From: Bacillota bacterium
GTDB taxonomy: Bacteria > Bacillota > Clostridia > Christensenellales > SZUA-584
Direction of reading: 5' to 3'
Assembly: GCA_023428025.1 (NCBI GenBank)
Contig: JAEYZN010000041.1
Coordinates: 1 to 40,306 of the forward strand
Length of the DNA: 40,306 nt
Within the stretch, counting starts at the first letter, position 1. Each line of letters opens with the position of its first letter. The translations under genes were made by a program, and so were the position numbers. This document shows positions 16,086 to 23,388 of this stretch, one piece after another. The notes beneath the pieces were generated by a model, which had not been told where the DNA came from, did not search any database, and worked only from the letters and a program-made list of their open reading frames with translations.

Positions 16086-16935
16086 GTTCGTCACGCCCCT
16101 TCCGCTTGATCCTGAGCGCGCGGTACTTGGCCGCCGCCTGCTTCACAAGATACAAGTCTTCCAGAAGATCCTTGATCGCCTTGGAATCCAGATACCGTAT
16201 CAGCGTGCCGTCCTGCGCGACGGATATCACGCCTGTCTCTTCGGAAATCACCAGCGTCACGCTGTCCGACACCTCGGATACGCCCAGCGCCGCGCGGTGC
16301 CGCGTGCCCAGCTCCTGCCCGATCTGCTTGTTGTCGCTCAGCGGCAGAAAGCAGCCCGCCGCTTCAATGGTATCCTCGCGTATGATCACGGCGCCGTCGT
16401 GCAGCGGCGAATTGGTGAAGAACAGGTTCTCCAGCAGTTCGGTGGAAATCACCGCGCCGATGCGCGTGCCGCTCTCGATCACCTCTTTGAGCCCTGTTTT
16501 CCTTTCGAATACGATCAGCGCGCCCACCCTCTTTTTAGACAGGTTGAGGATCGCCTTTAGAATATTTTCCACCGTTTCCTGCGCGTTCACCATATAAGAC
16601 GGCGTCAGTTCGATGCGCCCGCGGCCCAGCTTGGCCAGCGCCCGGCGCAGCTCCGGCTGGAATATGATGACGATCAGCACCGCGCCGATGTTGAGCACAT
16701 AATTGAGTATCCACGACGTGCCCACCAGGTTCAGCGCCCCCACCACCCAGGCCGCCAGCAATATGATGCCAAGGCCTTTGAGCACCTGCATGGCGCGCGT
16801 TTTTGAGGTCAGCTTCAAAAGCCAGTAAATAACGACAGCCAAAAGCAGGATATCGATCACGTCTATCCAGGTAAAATCGGCTATGCTGTTGATTAATGCG
16901 TTAAAAATTTGCTCCAAAAGCCCGGCACCCTTCAT
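16069..16935 (-). CDS. cdaA: Membrane diadenylate cyclase CdaA
   Basis: A 288-residue protein with three N-terminal membrane helices (about 24-95) and a cytoplasmic DAC domain (about 98-260). The catalytic motifs are intact: Asp180-Gly181-Ala182 in SPLHDGAVII and Arg212-His213-Arg214 in LGTRHRAALGVSE. It condenses two ATP to c-di-AMP, the second messenger for potassium and osmotic balance. The KimA-type potassium importer at 0.5-2.4 kb is a likely target in the same cell. The start at 16935 has only a weak GGA upstream. A TATAAT on the minus strand at 16999-17004 is a possible -10. Confidence 0.93.
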   Translation of the reverse strand: MKGAGLLEQIFNALINSIADFTWIDVIDILLLAVVIYWLLKLTSKTRAMQVLKGLGIILLAAWVVGALNLVGTSWILNYVLNIGAVLIVIIFQPELRRALAKLGRGRIELTPSYMVNAQETVENILKAILNLSKKRVGALIVFERKTGLKEVIESGTRIGAVISTELLENLFFTNSPLHDGAVIIREDTIEAAGCFLPLSDNKQIGQELGTRHRAALGVSEVSDSVTLVISEETGVISVAQDGTLIRYLDSKAIKDLLEDLYLVKQAAAKYRALRIKRKGRDEHEEGA

Positions 16936-17083
16936 TCATATTCCAACGGGTCAAATAAGCGTTATTGTGTATATATTTATGATATCACTGTTTTTATTAT
17001 TATAAACGACTTTTCAAAAAAATCATACCGCTTTTATTTGAAAGAATCGTAAACAATTATATTGCCTGAGCGTCCGCGCGCAG

Positions 17084-17112
17084 TTCACACCCGCGGAGAA
17101 AAATGATATAAT
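17084..17112 (+). promoter_or_regulatory. Sigma-A-type promoter of the NagB-like gene
   Basis: -35 TTCACA (17084-17089), 17-nt spacer, -10 TATAAT (17107-17112), about 100 nt before the start codon. It is divergent from the cdaA promoter region in the 16936-17211 gap, which holds no other gene I can support. Confidence 0.7.
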
Positions 17113-17211
17113 GACGTCGCACAAGCTCTCCGTTTGCCGCATCGCGCTCCCGCATCTTCGCCGCGGTGCAAAAAGGCAACAGCGGGCGCAACAGACAAAA
17201 GGAGTGTGAAT

Positions 17212-18174
17212 ATGAATTTTATCGACACCAAGGAACAGTCCCTGATGGCCGATTTTTTTCCGCCCGGCTGGGATCTGAATCGAATCGACGCATGCTGCGC
17301 CCACCCGCCCGAGAGCATTTTCGACAGGCAACCCTTCTGGAATCCGGATTTTAACATTGTCAGCTGCCCCAGCGCCGAAGCGGTGGACATGATGATTGGG
17401 CATGAAATCGCCCATACCATCCATATGACCAAGCAGGCCGGAAAAGAGCTGGTGCTGATGATGTCGACCAGCCCCATGAGCATGTATGCCTGGGCGGTCT
17501 ATTTCCTGCAGCAGTGGAAAACCGACTGCGGTCACGTTCATAGCTTCATCATGAACGAATGGAGCGACAAGGATGGCAACGCGATGGAATCCCAGAGCCG
17601 CGCGTCCTTTGCGCATATGATTGAGGCCGCGTTCTTCGGCCCGCTCAAAGACCTGACCATTCCGCGTGAGCAACGCAATTTCGCGACCCAGAGCAACCTG
17701 CCCAAATATCCCGAAAAGATCGCCGCTTTGAAGAAAAGAGGCGCCGTCGTCGTCACCACGTGCGGCATCGGGCGCATGATGCAGCTGGCCCTTTGGGAGC
17801 CGCAGTTCGCCTCCGAGTTCTCCAGCGAGGAGGAATGGAAATCGCAGGACTACCGCAAAGGCGCCAAGCTCCACCCGCTCACTGTGGAGCAATATTCCAT
17901 GACGCGCTTCGGCGGACGCACCACGCTGGTGCCCTGCTTCGCCAACACCATCGGCCCCGGCCTGTTCCTTCAGAGCGATTATGTGATCGGCGGTGTCGGC
18001 GGCAGCCTTGCGGGCAATCTCATCTGGCAGGCCATGCCGTTTTGGACGACGCTGCGCTACGGGCCCTCCGTGTGGATACCGTCCACCTTCCTGCCTACGC
18101 TGCCCGGCAAGCTGTTCTTCCACAAGCACCTCGCCGGTCCGCTGGAGCCCGTGCGCGAGCAGGCCTCGCTGTAA
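17212..18174 (+). CDS. Divergent NagB-fold (sugar-phosphate isomerase-like) protein
   Basis: A 320-residue soluble protein with its ATG 8 nt after AAAGGAG. It resembles glucosamine-6-phosphate deaminase/isomerase in motif order. SFIMNEWSDKDGN with the following SFAHMIEAAFF corresponds to the NagB NMDEYVGL...SFMHRNFF block. TTCGIGRMMQLALWEP (about 182-197) corresponds to GVGNDGHIAFNEP. The catalytic residues are not kept: the MDE aspartate is Asn115, and the NDGH loop is RMMQ. The N-terminal 50 residues also differ. It may bind a sugar phosphate without deaminating it, or catalyse something else. It is a single gene with promoter and terminator. Confidence 0.65.
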   Translation: MNFIDTKEQSLMADFFPPGWDLNRIDACCAHPPESIFDRQPFWNPDFNIVSCPSAEAVDMMIGHEIAHTIHMTKQAGKELVLMMSTSPMSMYAWAVYFLQQWKTDCGHVHSFIMNEWSDKDGNAMESQSRASFAHMIEAAFFGPLKDLTIPREQRNFATQSNLPKYPEKIAALKKRGAVVVTTCGIGRMMQLALWEPQFASEFSSEEEWKSQDYRKGAKLHPLTVEQYSMTRFGGRTTLVPCFANTIGPGLFLQSDYVIGGVGGSLAGNLIWQAMPFWTTLRYGPSVWIPSTFLPTLPGKLFFHKHLAGPLEPVREQASL

Positions 18175-18186
18175 AACCACTCTTCG

Positions 18187-18216
18187 CGCCTCCCATGTTC
18201 AACGGAGGCGTTTTTT
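18187..18216 (+). terminator. Terminator of the NagB-like gene
   Basis: Stem CGCCTCC (18187-18193) with GGAGGCG (18204-18210) and a 10-nt loop is followed by six T. Confidence 0.85.
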
Positions 18217-18311
18217 ATACCTGCATTTTGTTAAGCAAACGTCATGCATTTTTCTCAGTATTTTCACCAAAATACGCTGTTACGCCATTGACGTTTTTTT
18301 GTTTTTCCTTT

Positions 18312-18338
18312 AAAATATTTTGAAGTTCAAAGTATTTT
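18312..18338 (+). promoter_or_regulatory. 27-nt operator-like palindrome before the MarR gene
   Basis: The 13-nt arms around G18325 match at 12 of 13 positions, with core TTTGAA-G-TTCAAA and outer AAAATA/TATTTT. It ends only 11 nt before the ATG at 18350, a typical place for MarR-family autorepression. The core resembles the FabT-type TTTGA...TCAAA pattern. Confidence 0.75.
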
Positions 18339-18349
18339 TTGAGGTAGCA

Positions 18350-18805
18350 ATGTCAAAAGACCAGCGCGCAGAATTAAACGAGTTTCTCGTTAAGGTATTC
18401 CACGAGATTCTCCGCATTGAAGAGAACTGCCTGCGGACGGGTGAGTTTAAAAATCTGTCGATCAGGGAAATGCACGTCATCGAAGCGGTATGCGCCGCGG
18501 AGCAGCAGGGCACAAATAACCGTGCCGGCGATATCGCGCAGGCGCAGGGCATTTCCGCCGGAACGCTGACCACAGCCGTCACTTATCTGGAGAAAAAGGG
18601 CTGCATCGAGCGCCGGCCGGACCCCGGCGACAAGCGCATCGTCCGGCTGTACGCCACCGAAAAAGGACGTCGCGCCAACGAAGCGCATCAGCGTTTTCAT
18701 CAGAAGATGGTCGCCGACGTGCTGACCGCGCTCTCGTCAGACGAAACAGACGTGTTGATCAAGGGTTTGAAGAGCCTTCAGGCCTTCTTTGACAATAACA
18801 AATAG
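18350..18805 (+). CDS. MarR-family transcriptional repressor (FabT-like by context)
   Basis: A 151-residue winged-helix protein. The ATG at 18350 follows GAGG at 18341-18344. The recognition region is IAQAQGISAGTLTTAVTYLEKKGCIERR, followed by the wing motif DPGDKRIVRLYATEKG, both classic for MarR. The N-terminal helix (MSKDQRAELNEFLVKVFHEI) would form the dimer interface. A long palindrome overlaps its own promoter region. It is followed 18 nt downstream by a DegV fatty-acid-binding protein gene. Together these suggest, but do not prove, a fatty-acid-responsive repressor like FabT. Confidence 0.85.
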   Translation: MSKDQRAELNEFLVKVFHEILRIEENCLRTGEFKNLSIREMHVIEAVCAAEQQGTNNRAGDIAQAQGISAGTLTTAVTYLEKKGCIERRPDPGDKRIVRLYATEKGRRANEAHQRFHQKMVADVLTALSSDETDVLIKGLKSLQAFFDNNK

Positions 18806-18823
18806 ATTATGGGAGGTGCCATT

Positions 18824-19663
18824 TTGGCCATACGCATCATTACGGACAGCACCAGCGACATTCCGCAGGAGCACCAGCAGCAGCTGGGTATCGACATCGT
18901 TCCCCTCACCGTCATATTCGACGGTAAAAAATACACCGACGGCGTGGACCTGAAAAAGGAACAGTTCTACGACATGCTCTCCAAAAGCGCCACGCTGCCC
19001 ACCACGTCGCAGGTCAATCCGGACGGTTTCCTGGGCCTGTTTAACCGGTACACCGCCGCGGGCGACGACGTGCTCGTCATCCTGATATCCTCCCATCTCA
19101 GCGGGACCTATCAATCCGCCGTCATCGCGAAGGATATGGCCGGCTCAGACCGCATCTTCATCGTGGATTCCAAGAGCGCCACGTTTGGCCTGGCCCTGCT
19201 GGTCTACGAGGCCATCCGGCTGAGAGACACCGGCGCGGCGGTCAAAGACATATACGATCATCTGCTGACACTGCGGGAGAACGTCAAATTCTACGCCGCG
19301 GTGGACACGCTGAAATACCTCAAGATGGGCGGACGGCTGTCCGCTTCCGCCGCCATCATCGGCGGTATGCTGAATGTGAAGCCGCTGGTCTCCATCATCG
19401 GCGGCGAGGTCAAATCCGTCGGCAAGGTGCGCGGCCAGAAGGCGGCTCTCGCGCATCTGGCGGACACGCTGAAAACCGAATTGCCCGACACGCGCTATCC
19501 TGTGGTGTTCGGCCACACCCTGGCGCCCGCGCTGGTGGAAGAGCTGCTGAACATGGTGCGCGGCACCATCGACGTATCGTCCGTCTACATCTGCGAGATC
19601 GGCTGCGTCATCGCCGCCCACAGCGGGCCGGGCTGCATCGGCTTTGCCTACATCCCCAGATAG
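18824..19663 (+). CDS. DegV family fatty-acid-binding protein
   Basis: A 279-residue protein. The TTG at 18824 is chosen because GGGAGG is 7 nt upstream, and the product then starts as the family does, AIRIITDSTSDIP. DegV hallmarks are present: PLTVIFDGKKYTDGVDL, the TTSQVNPDGF loop, ISSHLSGTYQSA and VDSKSATFGLALLV. Members such as FakB bind a fatty acid and present it to FakA kinase for phosphorylation. No FakA gene is in the window. It is co-transcribed with the MarR gene. Confidence 0.9.
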   Translation: MAIRIITDSTSDIPQEHQQQLGIDIVPLTVIFDGKKYTDGVDLKKEQFYDMLSKSATLPTTSQVNPDGFLGLFNRYTAAGDDVLVILISSHLSGTYQSAVIAKDMAGSDRIFIVDSKSATFGLALLVYEAIRLRDTGAAVKDIYDHLLTLRENVKFYAAVDTLKYLKMGGRLSASAAIIGGMLNVKPLVSIIGGEVKSVGKVRGQKAALAHLADTLKTELPDTRYPVVFGHTLAPALVEELLNMVRGTIDVSSVYICEIGCVIAAHSGPGCIGFAYIPR

Positions 19664-19680
19664 CTTTTTCGCGCCGCCGC

Positions 19681-19709
19681 TTGAGCCCTGGCGGCAACTG
19701 CGGTATAAT
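19681..19709 (+). promoter_or_regulatory. Promoter giving a probable leaderless UDG mRNA
   Basis: -35 TTGAGC (19681-19686), 17-nt spacer, -10 TATAAT (19704-19709), then 6 nt to the ATG at 19716. Transcription would start at about the A of the ATG. No Shine-Dalgarno sequence precedes the ATG. Confidence 0.6.
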
Positions 19710-19715
19710 CGGCAT

Positions 19716-20288
19716 ATGGCAATAAGCTTTTCACAGCTGCAAAGCGACGTAGCCGGCTGCACACAGTGCGGCCTGCATAAAACCCGCACTCACACCGTCT
19801 TCGGCGAGGGCAATCCCAGGGCCCGCCTGATGTTCATCGGCGAAGGCCCCGGTCGGGACGAGGACTTGCTCGGGCGTCCGTTCGTAGGCGCGGCGGGGCA
19901 ACTGCTGGACAAAATGCTGGCTTCCATTGGGTTCAGCCGCAACGATGTCTACATCGCCAATGTGTTGAAATGCCGCCCGCCGGGCAACCGGGACCCGGAG
20001 CCCGATGAGGCCACTGCCTGCCTCGGCTATCTGCGCGGGCAGGTCAGCCTGATCAAGCCCCGCATCATCGTCTGCCTGGGCCGCATCTCCGCCAAGTATA
20101 TACTGAACGCCGACATCCGCATCACGCGGGACCGCGGCGTCTGGCACGAAGTCAAAGGCTTTTTTATCATGCCCACCTATCACCCGGCGGCGCTGCTGCG
20201 CAACGAAGCGCTGAAGAAGGACGCCTGGAAGGACCTGCTCGCCATCCGTGAGAAATACGACGCGCTGTGCAAAGGAGACAACCCATGA
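19716..20288 (+). CDS. Uracil-DNA glycosylase, family 4 (iron-sulfur type)
   Basis: A 190-residue DNA repair enzyme that removes uracil from DNA. The four cluster cysteines of family 4 are present: Cys15 and Cys18 (CTQC), Cys86 (LKCRPPGNRDP) and Cys102. The catalytic motif A is GEGPGRDED and motif B is TYHPAALLRN. GRPFVGAAGQLLD is also typical. The start at 19716 gives MAISFSQLQSDVAGC. It sits 6 nt after a -10 box with no ribosome-binding site, so the mRNA may be leaderless. Its last bases overlap the next glycosylase gene by 4 nt. Confidence 0.93.
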   Translation: MAISFSQLQSDVAGCTQCGLHKTRTHTVFGEGNPRARLMFIGEGPGRDEDLLGRPFVGAAGQLLDKMLASIGFSRNDVYIANVLKCRPPGNRDPEPDEATACLGYLRGQVSLIKPRIIVCLGRISAKYILNADIRITRDRGVWHEVKGFFIMPTYHPAALLRNEALKKDAWKDLLAIREKYDALCKGDNP

Positions 20289-20875
20289 GCCTTGACGCCA
20301 TCTACGACGATATATTGAGCGCGTCAAAGGCTTTCGGCAAAACCCGCCGCGACATGGTGTTCGGCGAGGGCCCGGCCGGCGCTCAACTGTGTCTGATCGG
20401 CGAAGCGCCCGGCGCGGAGGAAACGCGGCTGGCCCGTCCGTTCGTGGGCCGCGCGGGCAAAAACCTGGACGAGTTCCTCACGGCTGTCGGCCTTCAGCGC
20501 GCGGATATCTACATCACCAACGTCGTCAAATTCCGCCCCAGCAAAACCAGCGCCAAGGGCACGCTGTCCAACCGTCCGCCGGACAAGGATGAAGTCGCGT
20601 GCATGAAACCGCTGCTGCTGCGCGAAATCGAGGCCGTGCATCCGCGCGTCGTCGTCACGCTGGGCAACGTGCCGCTCAAATGCCTGCTGGGCATCAGCGC
20701 CACCATTGGGGCGCACCACGCCGTCCCTGCGACCGGCCATGCGCTGTCGCACACATTCATGCTGTTCCCGCTTTACCATCCGGCCAGCGTCATATACAAC
20801 CCGGCGCTCAAAGCCGTCTACGACCAGGACCTGTTAAAGCTGCGCCGGCTGCTGGATACGCTGCACATCATGTAG
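20285..20875 (+). CDS. Second uracil-DNA glycosylase-like protein lacking most cluster cysteines
   Basis: A 196-residue paralogue of the preceding gene, starting in its stop codon (ATGA overlap) with AAGGAG upstream. Motif A is GEAPGAEET, followed by RPFVGRAGKNLDEFL, and motif B is LYHPASVIYN. Only one of four iron-sulfur cysteines remains (Cys106). The N-terminal CxxC is absent and KCRP has become KFRP (Phe83). An insertion KTSAKGTLSNRPPD follows. Similar cluster-less members exist in other Clostridia. Activity on uracil is plausible but not assured. Confidence 0.85.
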   Translation: MSLDAIYDDILSASKAFGKTRRDMVFGEGPAGAQLCLIGEAPGAEETRLARPFVGRAGKNLDEFLTAVGLQRADIYITNVVKFRPSKTSAKGTLSNRPPDKDEVACMKPLLLREIEAVHPRVVVTLGNVPLKCLLGISATIGAHHAVPATGHALSHTFMLFPLYHPASVIYNPALKAVYDQDLLKLRRLLDTLHIM

Positions 20876-21084
20876 CTGAAATGCTCCTCATTATTTTTTT
20901 ACGGTTTTATTAATTTCGTTATATAAGTGTAACATTTTCTCCGTACTCTTCTTTTCGTTTTCCTGCTTCACCTTTCAGGCATGTCTAATGTTTGCGCCCG
21001 AATCCCTTCTTTGATACCTTTAAAACAGAGTATCCCCTGTACAGAAGAGAATCAGAACAATTCACTTTCATTTGTCTCCTCCGC

Positions 21085-21115
21085 AAAAAAAGGGCATCTC
21101 CAGCGCCCTTTTTTT
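21085..21115. terminator. Bidirectional terminator
   Basis: Seven A plus GGGC (21085-21095) pair with GCCC plus seven T (21105-21115), loop 9 nt. It lies between the convergent glycosylase pair and the MetE-like gene. The remainder of 20876-21084 is AT-rich with no gene seen. Confidence 0.85.
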
Positions 21116-21141
21116 GTGCCCGCATATATACCGAGTTTACA

Positions 21142-22284
21142 TTAGTCCGGCCAGACTTCCTTTGCGATTTCCCGGACGAACCCAATCTTGCGCCATTGCT
21201 GCTCTTCCGTCAGTATGTTGCCCTCCTCGGTGGACGCAAAGCCGCACTGGGGGCTTAAGGCCAGCCGGTCCGCCGGTATGTATTGCGCCGCCTCGCGGAT
21301 GCGCGCGACGATCTGCTCCCTGTCCTCCAGCTCGCCCGTCTTGGACGATACCAGCCCCAGCACCACCAGCTTGTCGCCGGACACCTTCTTCAAGGGTGTA
21401 AAATCTCCGGCGCGGCCGGTGTCGTATTCCAGATAGTAAGCGGACACGTTCTCTTTACCCAGCAGGTTTTCCGCCACCGGCTCATACCCGCCCGACGTGG
21501 CCCAGGTGGAGTGGTAGTTGCCCCGGCACACATGCGTGGTCACCACCAGGTCCTCCGGTAAATCTTTGATCGCATCGTTGTTCAGGCGCAGATAAAGCTG
21601 CTGCAGCGCCTGCGCGTCATACCCGTCCCCCGCCATCGTCGTCCAGAACCGCTCGTCGCACAGCATGCCCCACGTGCAGTCGTCCAGCTGGATATTGCGG
21701 CAGCCCAGTTCATAGAACGCGAGTATCGCGTCATGATACGCGGCGGAGATATCGCGGTATAACTCTTCCCGGTTGCCGTAGTATTTTGTGATCTCCTTCT
21801 CGTTCTCTCCGCGCACCAGCTCCGCAAAAAACTGCGCCGGAGCCGGAATGGCCTGCCTCGCGATCACATCGTCACCCGCCGCCTGCTTCAAAAAGCGGTA
21901 GTGCGCCAGAAACGGATGATCCTTGAACCGCACCTTTCCATTCAGCCGGGCCGAATCGGCGCGCGTCTCCTCCCCATGAAAGAAGTAGCCGTGCTCGTGC
22001 ATCACGTGCTCCACACCTTCGAATCCCCAGAAGAAATCCAGATGCCAATAGCTGCGCCTGAACTCCCCGTCCGTCACCGCCCTGAGGCCCAGCTCTTTTT
22101 GCTTGGCTACCAGCCTGACGATCTCTTCGTCTTCCACGCGCGCCAGCTGTTTCTGCGTGATCCTGCCGTCCGCAAACGCCGCCCGCGCTTCCTTGATGGC
22201 TTCGGGGCGCAAAAAGCTCCCCACGATGTCATAGCGGAAAGGCGGTGTCGTCCTTTTAGTCGTGTCTTTAAAAATGGTTCCCAT
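21142..22284 (-). CDS. MetE C-terminal-like methyltransferase (YxjG/YxjH type)
   Basis: A 380-residue TIM-barrel enzyme related to the catalytic half of cobalamin-independent methionine synthase. The ATG at 22284 is preferred over one at 22326 because GAGGAG lies 9 nt upstream. Zinc ligands of the family are visible: His251 and Cys253 in VVTTHVCRGN, and Cys347 in ALSPQCGFAS. The N-terminus RYDIVGSFLRPEAI is typical of YxjG/YxjH. Substrate and methyl donor are uncertain; homocysteine is the usual acceptor. It lies downstream of a LysR regulator with a palindrome between the two genes, suggesting direct control. Confidence 0.87.
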   Translation of the reverse strand: MGTIFKDTTKRTTPPFRYDIVGSFLRPEAIKEARAAFADGRITQKQLARVEDEEIVRLVAKQKELGLRAVTDGEFRRSYWHLDFFWGFEGVEHVMHEHGYFFHGEETRADSARLNGKVRFKDHPFLAHYRFLKQAAGDDVIARQAIPAPAQFFAELVRGENEKEITKYYGNREELYRDISAAYHDAILAFYELGCRNIQLDDCTWGMLCDERFWTTMAGDGYDAQALQQLYLRLNNDAIKDLPEDLVVTTHVCRGNYHSTWATSGGYEPVAENLLGKENVSAYYLEYDTGRAGDFTPLKKVSGDKLVVLGLVSSKTGELEDREQIVARIREAAQYIPADRLALSPQCGFASTEEGNILTEEQQWRKIGFVREIAKEVWPD

Positions 22285-22369
22285 GCTCCAACGCTCCTCT
22301 GCTTTAAGATTTGCCTCAGTATACACGGAAACCGTCCCTATAGGGTAATGCCTGATTTTTATATTCCGA

Positions 22370-22386
22370 TATAGATCGAATCTATA
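22370..22386 (-). promoter_or_regulatory. Operator-like palindrome before the MetE-like gene
   Basis: TATAGAT, a 3-nt centre, ATCTATA: a perfect 7-3-7 inverted repeat about 85 nt before the start codon. It contains the T-N11-A layout of LysR-type sites and resembles the TATAGTT...AACTATA boxes of streptococcal methionine LysR regulators. A minus-strand TATAAA (22358-22363) could be the -10, putting the box over the -35. A second palindrome, CCCTATAGGG, is at 22336-22345. Confidence 0.65.
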
Positions 22387-22389
22387 ATT

Positions 22390-23313
22390 TTATTCCAATA
22401 ACCGCACGCCGTAGTCCTCAAGCACGCGCCTCAGCTCGTTCACATAGCTTTGGGCCTGCTGGCTGAGCTGCAGCTGCCGGTTCACGATCCAGCCCACCAG
22501 AATCTCATCGTCCGCCTGCAGCGGCACCGAGATGATGTTGTCCCCGTTCAGGTCCGCGCTGACGATGCCGGTGGAGATGGTGTATCCGTTCAGCCCGATG
22601 AGCAGATTGAACAGCGTCGCCCTGTCGCTCACATGGATGCTCTTCCTGTGAAACTCCGTGCTGAGTATCTCCTCCGAAAAATAGAACGAATTGTATTCGC
22701 CCTGCTCGAACGACAGGTATGGATAGTCCGCGAGGTCTTCCAGCGTCACGGACGGCCGCCCCGCCAGCGGGTTGGAGGCGCTGATGAATATGTGCGGCCG
22801 GGCCTTAAACAGCGGGTGAAAATCCAGCCGATTCTCCCGCAGCAGCTTTTCGATGACCTTGCGGTTGAACGGGTTCATATACAGAATGCCGATCTCGCTG
22901 CGCAGGTTTTTCACGTCCTCGATGATCTCATACGTCCTCGTCTCGCGCAGCGTAAATTCATACTCCTCCGCGCCGCTGCTTTTGATCAGGTTCACAAACG
23001 CGTTCACCGCAAAGGCGTAATGCTGCGTGGAGATAGAACACAGCTGCCGCGACGGCTTTCTGTTCAGATACCGCTGCTCGAGCAGCCCAGCCTGCTCCAC
23101 CACCTGCCGGGCGTAACCCAGAAACTCCGCGCCTTCCACAGTCAGCACAATGCCCTTGGACGTGCGGGTAAACAGCTCCACGCCAATCTCTGCCTCCAGC
23201 TCTTTGACCGCGCTGGACAGGCTGGGCTGCGTGATGTACAGCCTTTTGGCCGCTTCGTTGATGGAACCGCAATTGACGATCTCGATCATATATTTCAGCT
23301 GCTGTAATGTCAT
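22390..23313 (-). CDS. LysR-type transcriptional regulator
   Basis: A 307-residue regulator with a GGAGG site before the ATG. The N-terminal helix-turn-helix is clear: MTLQQLKYMIEIVNCGSINE followed by AAKRLYITQPSLSSAVKELE and LFTRTSKGIVLT. The C-terminal substrate-binding domain (about 90-300) follows. It is the gene upstream of the MetE-like methyltransferase on the same strand, and an operator-like palindrome starts 4 nt past its stop codon. Control of methionine synthesis, with a methionine precursor as coinducer, is inferred from that context. Confidence 0.88.
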   Translation of the reverse strand: MTLQQLKYMIEIVNCGSINEAAKRLYITQPSLSSAVKELEAEIGVELFTRTSKGIVLTVEGAEFLGYARQVVEQAGLLEQRYLNRKPSRQLCSISTQHYAFAVNAFVNLIKSSGAEEYEFTLRETRTYEIIEDVKNLRSEIGILYMNPFNRKVIEKLLRENRLDFHPLFKARPHIFISASNPLAGRPSVTLEDLADYPYLSFEQGEYNSFYFSEEILSTEFHRKSIHVSDRATLFNLLIGLNGYTISTGIVSADLNGDNIISVPLQADDEILVGWIVNRQLQLSQQAQSYVNELRRVLEDYGVRLLE

Positions 23314-23340
23314 GGATATCCTCCCGCTCCGGCATGTATC

Positions 23341-23364
23341 AAAAAAGGGCGTCGTTGCCCTTTT
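23341..23364 (-). terminator. Terminator of the prfA operon
   Basis: AAAAGGGC / GCCCTTTT stem (23343-23350, 23357-23364) with a 6-nt loop, followed by a U run on the minus strand just after the prfA stop. Confidence 0.8.
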
Positions 23365-23388
23365 GTTGCGTCTTTATGGCCCTGCGCC

